Assembly: GCA_001687465.1 (NCBI GenBank)
Contig: LVLI01000307.1
Span: forward strand, 1-30,838
Length of the DNA stretch: 30,838 nt
DNA from: Halocafeteria seosinensis
Lineage: Eukaryota > Sar > Bigyra > Bicosoecida
Direction of reading: 5' to 3'
This document shows, in pieces, positions 9,378 to 17,141 of this stretch. The notes beneath the pieces are model-generated. The model had not been told where the DNA came from. It saw nothing but the letters and a program-made list of their open reading frames with translations, and searched no databases. Made by a program: the position numbers and the translations under genes. The first letter of the stretch is position 1; the number at the start of each line of letters is the position of its first letter.

Positions 9378-10220
9378 TTACTGGTGGGAACAAAGCTCGA
9401 ACCCTATAGCAGGTTTATCTGGGTGCAGATCCGGGTTGCGGCTCCCAACAATAGCCTGAGGGGTACCATGTAACTCGGGATACCAGAGACTTTGCGTTAC
9501 CATCCCCGATCCTCCTTGGGGTCCTGATGAAAGGTAGAAGGGATTCTCACCAGGACTAGGAGGAAAACTAAACCCCAACAGTGGCCTACGGATCGGAGCT
9601 TCTGGGTCTACCATGATAGTTTGATCCATTCCAACGGCCAACAGGTAAAGCATATTTTTGTCCAGTGTGGTGTTGGGAGACTGAGCTGAGGGCTCTCCTC
9701 CGACACTGGCGCCTTGCGGTATTTTCCGGAAAGCCATTAGTGGACCAATTACGCAAGTACTAGCATTGACGTCTTGGCAATCATGGAGCTCAAAGACAGC
9801 TACATAATATGTTCCGGCCTCTTCAGATGCATTCGTCAATGCTCCAAAGAGAGTTTTCACTTGCACGGGAGTCCCAAAGTTAGCTATGTAGCCACGCCAA
9901 GTCCCATCGGATCTGCTATCGACGCTAGCCTGCTCATCGACCGGCACCGCGTATTCGCGGCAAAGTCTCGGGCCAGGATGATGTGGACTATAGCTGATCC
10001 GTCTCTGTTTAAAGGTAATGCGCCCACGAAAGTCCACATTCCCCTGTAGTTTCACACTGGCGTCCCTGTATTGCACCGCTGAGTTTGGGGTGGAAAATCC
10101 CTCACCTGCTGCTGCAAGTCCACCGAGATACAACACCTCGTAGTACACGATAGCGAGTGCAAGTAGCACATTTCTCAACCTAAATCCACTACCTCCATAA
10201 TCCCTTGTGGTTTCCTTCAT
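9378..10220 (-). CDS. Orphan secreted or membrane-anchored protein
   Basis: A single open frame of 280 residues starts at ATG 10220. Residues 1-16 are polar and basic. A hydrophobic stretch follows at about 17-38 (VLLALAIVYYEVLYLGGLAA), consistent with a signal peptide or N-terminal anchor. The rest is a soluble, probably beta-rich region with a few cysteines, including DCQDVNASTC and the final ELCSHQ, and Asn-X-Ser/Thr sites that could be glycosylated. The C-terminal part is Pro/Gly-rich and includes a SRNPDLHPDKPAIGFELCS motif that the decayed copy downstream preserves well. I do not recognise the family. The stop matches the end of the copy closely, which supports this 3' end. No function is proposed beyond likely entry into the secretory pathway. 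Confidence 0.75.
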   Translation of the reverse strand: MKETTRDYGGSGFRLRNVLLALAIVYYEVLYLGGLAAAGEGFSTPNSAVQYRDASVKLQGNVDFRGRITFKQRRISYSPHHPGPRLCREYAVPVDEQASVDSRSDGTWRGYIANFGTPVQVKTLFGALTNASEEAGTYYVAVFELHDCQDVNASTCVIGPLMAFRKIPQGASVGGEPSAQSPNTTLDKNMLYLLAVGMDQTIMVDPEAPIRRPLLGFSFPPSPGENPFYLSSGPQGGSGMVTQSLWYPELHGTPQAIVGSRNPDLHPDKPAIGFELCSHQ

Positions 10221-10801
10221 TCTGTAGAAGGACCAAACGTGTAGTTTCCCGTTTTAGAATATTTTCTCGACGGGATATGCCGAAGCTGGATTCGCTGAAC
10301 ACACCACCCCAATGGAGGAAACTATTGTTGAAAAATAGAAAGGTACACAAGCGGTTGACGGTAGTATTCCTTGTAAATGTAAGACTCAACGGCAAGTACG
10401 CATACAAGCCTATTAGTTTCACAATTTGTGCGGCGTGGGCCGCGGGCCGAAGTTCGCCGAAGCTGACACAGTGTCAGGGACACTAGTAATGTCCATTGCT
10501 CGTTGCCCCTCCAAAAGCACATGTGTGTTTGTTCAACTGTTGGTCAGACAAGCAATGTTGGTAGCTAGCTCTGTCTGCCTCAATCGTTCCTCCGAAGCGT
10601 GCTGGGGTGCCTGGGGATCGCAGCCAGTGTGACCCACACACAGTGTGGGCACTCAAGAAGTGCGTATGCGACTAGATATAGCTAATACCATATCAACTAT
10701 ATGAAAAAGCATTTTCCAAGACTATAACATGGGTCGCAGTAATCGAACAGCTCGTAGTTTAAGGCTTGCAAGGGCTTGACGCAGTCTCGCTTCAATCGAT
10801 A
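10221..10801. other. Intergenic region upstream of the orphan gene
   Basis: No supported gene. It should contain the promoter of the leftward orphan gene and the 3' end of the CD2BP2-like gene. Short inverted repeats are present, for example CCCACAC/GTGTGGG near 10630-10650 and a GC-rich patch near 10430-10450. None is long enough to stand out. Confidence 0.5.
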
Positions 10802-11842
10802 TCAATCATCTCCTTGCTTCTCCTTCTTGACACTATCAAGAAATGTATCTCGAAGTTGACGAAAATCGTTGTCGTCGGCCAACGACCTTTCAAAATCGCG
10901 CTCCCAGTCCCTCCAGCTAAGTTGCTCATCACCACCATTTCTAGTCGTATCACCTGTATCCTTCTGTAGCAGGTCCATATTCACATGAAGCGAGCCCGGC
11001 GCTTCATCACCTTCCATTCTTCCGAATAATGTTTCTACATCTTCGTTTCCAGAGGCTTCTTTCCCAGCAGAGGTCTGCTGAGCCAGTCGAGAAGGTGTGC
11101 TCGTTTGATGTTGCAACCTCCTCAATAATTCCTCCACCGTATCAGCATCATAAGCGGGATCGTCTGCGGTCTCTCCCTGCGCTGACGCAGGTATGTATGT
11201 GTCTAATTTTTCCCGGGGTACCACTGTATCTCTGGAGCTATCCTCCCTACGGACGCCTGCAGGTAGATCTCCCGTCTGCATGTACACCGGCGTGTGTTCT
11301 TCTGGTTGAGAAGTCTGTCCCGAGCTGGACGCAGTACCATTTTCATGCTGGTGGAATGAGTTCGCTTTCTGTTCTCCTGAGAAATTCCCTCTGTGTAGAA
11401 TATGATGCAAGAGGTCCGAAGTAAATTCATCGAGCTCATACTTTCGATCGAGTTGTTCCAGTCTAGCTTCCATGGTGTAAGCAGTATGTTCAGTCTCCTC
11501 TTCCTCGTCACTTTCCTCTAAGAAATTATCATAATCATCATTTTGTCTCTTCTCTGGGACACCACCATCACCTTGCATTGGTCCAGACCCATGCAACAAT
11601 CGCTGCATAGTGTCTTGGACGCATTCTCCTGAGCCCACATGCCGCATAATGCGCTTCGCCTCGTCCAACTCATCCTTGGAGGCTTGCTCCATCAAGACAG
11701 ATTTCTGTTCCTGCGTGAGCTCATCTTCATTGTATCCCCATGTTTTGTTCAAGTCCCATGGGTCCATCCGTAGCCCATTTTCATCCACGTAGCCTTCATG
11801 TTCAGTGTCGTCTCTATTCATCCTCGAAGTGCGTGGAAGCAT
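10802..11842 (-). CDS. CD2BP2/LIN1-like (U5 snRNP 52K-related) protein, no GYF domain seen
   Basis: An intronless frame of 346 residues starts at ATG 11842; a second ATG is seven codons later. The protein is strongly acidic. Three segments, in order, resemble the CD2BP2/Snu40/LIN1 family: an N-terminal EGYVDENGLRMDPWDLNKTW block, a SGECVQDTMQRLLHGSG helix segment and an ARLEQLDRKYELDEFTSDLL segment. These correspond to family regions before the GYF domain. Family members are U5 snRNP assembly factors whose C-terminal GYF domain binds proline-rich ligands. Here the C-terminus reads LSWRDWERDFERSLADDNDF and has no recognisable GYF signature. Either the domain was lost or it has diverged. The resemblance is from memory and moderate; an unrelated acidic protein remains possible. 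Confidence 0.6.
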   Translation of the reverse strand: MLPRTSRMNRDDTEHEGYVDENGLRMDPWDLNKTWGYNEDELTQEQKSVLMEQASKDELDEAKRIMRHVGSGECVQDTMQRLLHGSGPMQGDGGVPEKRQNDDYDNFLEESDEEEETEHTAYTMEARLEQLDRKYELDEFTSDLLHHILHRGNFSGEQKANSFHQHENGTASSSGQTSQPEEHTPVYMQTGDLPAGVRREDSSRDTVVPREKLDTYIPASAQGETADDPAYDADTVEELLRRLQHQTSTPSRLAQQTSAGKEASGNEDVETLFGRMEGDEAPGSLHVNMDLLQKDTGDTTRNGGDEQLSWRDWERDFERSLADDNDFRQLRDTFLDSVKKEKQGDD

Positions 11843-12072
11843 TCATTAAGGATCAAATAAATCGCAAAACTCAATGTTTATTGGTTATACCACCCGCGAA
11901 TCATAATGCAGTATTAAACATACATCGTAACTTCGTAAGGTCTATCGTTGCTAGTATGAAGCGAACATCTGGGTGTGAAGTCGCTGAGTCGTCGACATCG
12001 ACTTGAGTGACGAGTAGAGTCGAAGCACGGGCCCCACGGGCTACTAACAGGAATCTGGACGAAACAGAATAA

Positions 12073-13664
12073 TCATCTACGGTACGTGTAGCTCGTACGT
12101 CTGTTGTCTGTGTAATGATAGTCTCCCCACGCATCCTCAGAGACAGGCCCATGAGAACAGTCTTCGTCGTCGCTTGACATAAATTGAAAATCATCAGACG
12201 ACACACCAGAATCATTGGCTTTTCTAGTGGGGTGGTGTGCCCCCGTTTCAGGACGTTTTTCAGTTGGAGGAGGTGTACGCGGAGATTTACCTTTTCTACC
12301 ATTGGAGTCGACGTAGTGACTCTCGGTTTCCGAGGACCGAAGGTGACGCTGTGTTTCCACTGGTTGGTCTCTCTGGTCTCTCAAGGCTGGAGTTTCGGCA
12401 AGTGTATGTGTGGGAGTAAAACCGTCTCTCCAATGAGTGTTGCTCTGAGGCGCTCGCATCGGAGAGATAATTGACGAATGTCCGTCAACGTTTTTATTTG
12501 AGGAAGTGTTGAACTCCTTAAACTTCGTTCCAACATTGTTCGATATTTGGGCAATGTCGACCTTTCCAAGCCTACACAGATGTTCAGTACTCAGCTTCGC
12601 AGCATGAGCGTCACTCGTTCTTCTCCAAGAAGGGTCCAGGGAGTCTAGTGTAGAACATAGCACTGCAACATCAAAAAATAAGCTCTCCAATTGTAGACGC
12701 TGTTTTTCTACGCGTTGTTTCAGTTCTTTACGGCGCCGTTCAGATTTTTCCAGTGCCTCTTCACTGCTTTGCCCTCTCCTTTCAGGCAGAGAGGCATCGT
12801 CAATCTGAGATCTCAAACCCTTGTTCACTTTTCGTAGTCTCATTATTTCCTGTCGTTGCAAAGGTATTACTTGTTCCTTCACAGTTTCCATCAAGTGATC
12901 CCGCGTCGCTTGGTCCTCCAGAGAAAGAACAGTACCAGGGTCCTCATATTCCTCGAGTCCGAAAAGTTCCCTACATACATCAGATAGAAGAGTCTGCACG
13001 TAGAGAAGTCGATAATTCACACTAATAAACCCATTAGCGGCAAGGGAGTACTTACATCGATGTCATCAAGCGGGTAAAGGATTAGTGTAAATAATTGCCC
13101 ATTGGTTAGTGAAATGTCTATGTTCTTGCAAGGCATTTCAGCAACTTCTTCCTCTGTAGGAAAATCTTCATCCTCATAAACGTCGTCTGCTGACGCTTCT
13201 ACAGACGGTTGTGGTTGGGCAACTCTTGGATCACTTGTTTCCAAGGGGGTTGTGACCTCCGTTACTTCTTCATCGTCTCTTCCTCTATTTCTACCATACA
13301 GTGCTTCCCATTTCATGATCGACTTGATGTGTGGCAACAGTCGTGGACTATCCAACGACTCTTTTGTCCCGGCCTCCCGTTTGTTATGAGCATTCCGGTC
13401 AGATCTTCTTGTGTACGATTTAAGGGAAGTATCGTCTGACATGGCAAAGGAGTCATCCAATTCACTGAATTGGCTCTTTCTCTGCAGCATTCGTTGGAGG
13501 TAATATAAGAAACATTGACACAATAATGTTGGTCTACTGACCTGCTGCCTAGCGGTTCCCACTTTGCTTGGCACGAAGCTAGGCTTCCTGGGAAGTGACC
13601 TTTCAGGGACACTCGTACGCCCAGTATGGTCTGCATTAGTGTTTCCTGTGCGGTTGACCTTCAT
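12073..13664 (-). CDS. Coiled-coil protein of unknown function
   Basis: Three exons read leftwards: 13664-13542, 13481-13056 and 12993-12073, giving 489 residues. Introns are 60 nt (stop-free, multiple of three) and 62 nt; the second has a strong GTAAGT donor. The N-terminal third is basic and then acidic. Around residues 155-270 lies the most structured part: ISLTNGQLFTLILYPLDDID continues across the junction into TLLSDVCRELFGLEEYEDPG, followed by a long Arg/Glu/Lys-rich coiled coil (QRQEIMRLRKVNKGLRSQID, then RRRKELKQRVEKQRLQLESL). The C-terminal 180 residues are disordered and end in DDFQFMSSDDEDC-type acidic patches. Its start faces the STPGR-motif gene across about 320 bp. I recognise no family. 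A scaffold or centrosome/flagellum-type role would be only a guess from the coiled coil and the neighbour. Confidence 0.72.
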
Positions 13665-13982
13665 TGTTAACGTCCCCACCCAATGTGGACGGAAGTAAGA
13701 ACAGCCTTAACTATCGGATCTACTGTCTCTTATTGATAATGCAAGCCGCAGAGCACTATGCATTAACATATGGTAATAATGATACAATTAATACGGACTA
13801 GGATACAGTGATTCGAGCCAACAATGCAAGTTGCAACTTGCAACGGACCACAAACAAGGAAAGATTTTCCCCTTTAGTCAAATACTGGTTGTATTGCACC
13901 CGACCATTGCTCAATATTGGCGTTGTCGGAAAGAGGAGGTGGGAATACGGTGTATTGACTGATTGATGCCGTATCATCGTGA
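13665..13982. promoter_or_regulatory. Divergent intergenic region (shared promoter region)
   Basis: This region separates the head-to-head starts of the coiled-coil gene and the STPGR-motif gene. No frame is supported. It contains a perfect 18-bp palindrome at 13825-13842, about 160 bp from each start codon, which makes a shared regulatory site plausible. Confidence 0.45.
13825..13842. repeat. 18-bp perfect palindrome in a divergent promoter region
   Basis: TGCAAGTTG is followed directly by its exact complement CAACTTGCA. It lies almost midway between two divergent start codons. Its symmetry suits a dimeric DNA-binding protein, but no factor is implied by the sequence. Confidence 0.85.
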
Positions 13983-16063
13983 ATGAGTAGACAGAGGAAA
14001 ACCCTGTGCACGATGGATGGGTACGATAGTGACGATAGTCAGACTGAAGAACGTCTTTCCACTCCCGAGCACTCGCCTGCTCGTTTGGAAGAGAAAGATG
14101 GAGTATTCTGTAGTATTAGCAATCTCAGTGAGCAGTTGTCCTTTGGTGAGGAGCAGCCTCCCATGGAAGTGTCTCGTTGGAGCGTTGCCCAAGGTCAGAA
14201 TCCTCGCAAACAGCATCAACGTTCCTATCATCCCAGTATAGACAGCTCTGGAGGCAGTCTACTATCCCCAATGAGGTCCGTTAGGAGCACACTCAGTCTT
14301 AGCGAAGGCTCAGTGTCCACCGGGAGAGGAGCAGCAAAGACCCTTCCATTAACACAGCAAGGGCCACTGTACAGTGGCTCAGTAACAGAGACTTCAGTGC
14401 AGCTTCTCAAAGTATCCCGGGTACAAAGAGAGCTACTTGAGATGCAAAACGTAGGCCAGTTACAGTATCCAGCAATCAAGAGCATGCCGTGGTTGCCATC
14501 GTCGTCTTACACTCCAGGACCTGGATATTATGACCAGCCCGAGGTAAGTGGATACTCTTGTTCGTCACTGTAACGTGTTGGTGGTCTGAATCAGTGAGTG
14601 TCGCCTATTCGCAGAGTTGGCACAAGAAATCCTACAATAAGTACGGTCTTGGGTCAATGTCGACCTCAGAGCGCCCATGTAATTACCCGCTTCAAAGAGT
14701 GAGTTCGCGATAATGATGGTGTAACAAGGTTTTCTGCTTGATCGTGTCAGTGTTCAACACAGGAAGTTTTCACGGACATGGACGAACCGAAAGCAGAGTC
14801 TCCACAAACTCAGGAGGGGCATCCCCGCCATCATACAAAGAACAGTAGCCGAAAAACGACGAAAAACTACAGAATAAGAACCACACCGGCTATACCTCAA
14901 TTGGATCCTGTCCAAAATTCTGCGATAAAGTAGGTCGGAGACCGGCTGATGCAAGCTCGTTTATCTTAACGAAAGTCTATCATTGTGGATGACGCAGGAG
15001 CCATAACTTAGACGAGAGTACAGACAGTCTTTTCTCGAACAGCAAGTATTGGAAACGGCCAATTACCAAGGCTCAACAAAGGGAGAGAGAGGCTTTCCAC
15101 GAGTCTGTCAGGGAGTGGGTAAAATCGAGGGAAATGGAACAGCGAGAAAAGATGTTCCAGCCGTCAGTGAAGTCAAACCGACCGTACATAGATCCATCAA
15201 ATCTTCCAAGAGTTCGGCTGAGCCGCCTACGTACATTTCCAAAAATGGATAATAAGAAAACCGGTAGACATCACAAGGAAAAGCATAAGCAAAAGTTCCG
15301 GACACTAGACGCTTCTAGAGTACGAGGAGAAGTCAACATGGGAAGTAGCAGCAAAGCTTTGAACAGTATCAGTGCATCGCTGCAGGAGACAGGAATGGAG
15401 AATTCCGAGCATGACAGCGCATGTGCTACTGCACCACCAGTTTCTGACCGAGGAGGCTCCTTTGAAATGCGGCTCTCACATGGGACGACCCATGGCTTTA
15501 CTCCAGCGAGGCAGCCGCACAGGTCGACGCAAGATCACCTGGAGGAACTAACGGAAGATTCTTCATCGGAGAGCGAGTCATGGATTAGCGGAATGTCAGA
15601 AATGGCTGCAGAGGCTTCGCCGTTGCATAGCTGCGAGACTGCAGCTATGTTGAATTCATTCCCTTCACACTTGTTTGGAGGTTCCGTTGATTCAGATCTT
15701 CAGGAAACGTCGTTTCGGCGAAAGGGCACTCGGGTCGAAACATTGTCTCGAGCCAGTGTCAAGGAACAAACAAGAAGGCGCGTAAACCAACAATTCGAAA
15801 ACCCCAGAGCCCATGGATTGGCTGTACCTTACCGGGACTCTTCAAGTTCTCCCGAGCTTGCGGAGGCAAGTACATCGAGTACCTTTCAGCTTGGTCTCAA
15901 GGGCAGATCCGTGCAGTCCAGCACAGAGGTATCCAACAGTACCAGCAGCAACCCGGTTTGTCAGAACCGAAAGCGACAAGGTCCACCAAGATTGCAAACT
16001 GTTGGAGCCGGATTCAAAATAAGAAACCCTGGGAATTCGGCAGAATCGCATGGTGGGGCTTAG
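13983..16063 (+). CDS. Basic, largely disordered protein with a sperm-tail PG-rich-type motif
   Basis: Four exons: 13983-14543, 14615-14698, 14751-14929 and 14998-16063, giving 629 residues. Introns are 71, 52 and 68 nt. At the first junction the protein reads SYTPGPGYYDQPE then SWHKKSYNKYGLGS. This matches the PGPGxY pattern of the STPGR/SHIPPO repeats found in microtubule- and flagellum-associated proteins, but only one copy is seen. Exon 4 holds a charged helical segment (TKAQQREREAFHESVREWVK). The rest is Ser-, Arg- and Gln-rich without domains. Met11 (MDGYDSDD) is an alternative start. The stop codon TAG (16061-16063) overlaps the TAA of the opposite-strand dolichyl-diphosphatase gene. 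A microtubule-linked role is an inference from one motif. Confidence 0.7.
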
Positions 16064-17011
16064 TGCTCTTTCTTGTGGTCGGCCGCTGCTTTGGCAGCCG
16101 CCACTGTCGCCATATACTCCGTGCGTAGCACGTTTCGTACAGCTGTTCCGTCCCGTAAATACATGATACGAGAAATATGGGTACTTGTAATCGATGGAAA
16201 GAGCGGTTCTAGGACAAGGACAGAGAAAAGAAACCACATGAATCCCATAATCGAGCCACATGTAGCGCCCATGGCAACCTGGTGGATGGTATGGTATCCG
16301 AGATACGTCCTAGAAACAGCCACTAGTGCTGCTAATAAGTGCACCAGAAATATCGTTATGTAACGCCACAGTCCACGAACTCCCCATCTGATAGGTACGA
16401 GAGCACGTTCACTCCGAAAAAGCTTGCGAAACCATGTCACTGAGTTCTTACTTTACAAGACAGAAGCATGTCACGTAGACAGCCACAAAATAGATAAACT
16501 GAGTGTGATTAGAAGGCATTCCATATTTTGGCGCCCATCCAATAAGATTCACGGTAGCTGTCCGATGAAACCAAATCTGAGTTCCACGGGGAAGCTTCCA
16601 ATAAACAATTGATTTAGCACAGTACGTACTGGAGGGACGCGGTTCCTTGAAGATACGTTTCAGTCCAAAATTGACAATTTCATTCAGTATCTGCAGATCG
16701 GACAAGAACGACGATAAAACACGGTGTGTATACATCAACGTATAGCACTGCGTACCTGTCCAATAACAAGAGAAATGGTTCGAAGATCCCGGCGGCTCAC
16801 CACGAGTGTGGCGTAGGATACCATGACGAATCTGTGTGGTAGCACCAACGTCGTCCTGTACCATGCTCCACTGGGGCACTATTAATAGACACACTTACAC
16901 TGGGGTTAAGGTCACGAGAGCCATTATCTGACCAAGAATGGCATTGTTTGTGGGATAGAGGACAAACGTCCACTGGAAAGGTTCCAGTTCGGGCGGTACA
17001 CAGTGGCTCAT
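16060..17011 (-). CDS. DOLPP1: Dolichyl-diphosphatase (PAP2 superfamily)
   Basis: Five exons read leftwards: 17011-16899, 16831-16756, 16690-16630, 16557-16452 and 16387-16060, giving 227 residues (human DOLPP1 has 238). The enzyme hydrolyses dolichyl diphosphate on the lumenal side of the ER, recycling the carrier for N-glycosylation. All three PAP2 motifs are present after splicing: K74-R81-P82 (KRIFKEPRP), P98-S99-N100-H101 (GMPSNH) and S144-R145 to H151 (SRTYLGYH). Hydrophobic segments lie between them, including FVMVSYATLVV and ITIFLVHLLAALVAV. The C-terminus (LFPSITSTHISRIMYLRDGT) follows the DOLPP1 pattern. Introns are 67, 65, 72 and 64 nt. The 67-nt intron was chosen over nearer acceptors because it gives the family's LTPVFV sequence. 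The start at 17011 precedes the conserved WTFVLYP region and is the nearest suitable ATG. Confidence 0.92.
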
Positions 17012-17141
17012 TGCTTCTGTATTGTTTATTCCCACAATGAAATGAATAAGCCAAGGGGAAAACGATTGCATTAGTATAATCAGTAATGTTATTGACAATT
17101 CTGTATATTTACGGTGGTATAATAAAGAGGGGGATAGTAGC
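17012..17141. promoter_or_regulatory. Compact divergent promoter region
   Basis: Only 130 bp separate the start codons of dolichyl-diphosphatase (leftward) and the M14 carboxypeptidase (rightward), so the two must share promoter DNA. The segment is A/T-rich, with TATAATAAA at 17118-17126 close to the rightward ATG. No specific factor site is identified. Confidence 0.5.

Noticed and set aside
9337-9378. Possible 41-nt intron extending the orphan gene
   Set aside because: Much shorter than nearly all other introns here, and the decayed copy ends at nearly the same place as the intact stop.
16384-16451. Shorter 12-34 nt introns between the last two dolichyl-diphosphatase exons
   Set aside because: The 64-nt intron keeps the frame, fits the size class and gives the family-like sequence; the shorter ones break the frame or are implausibly small.
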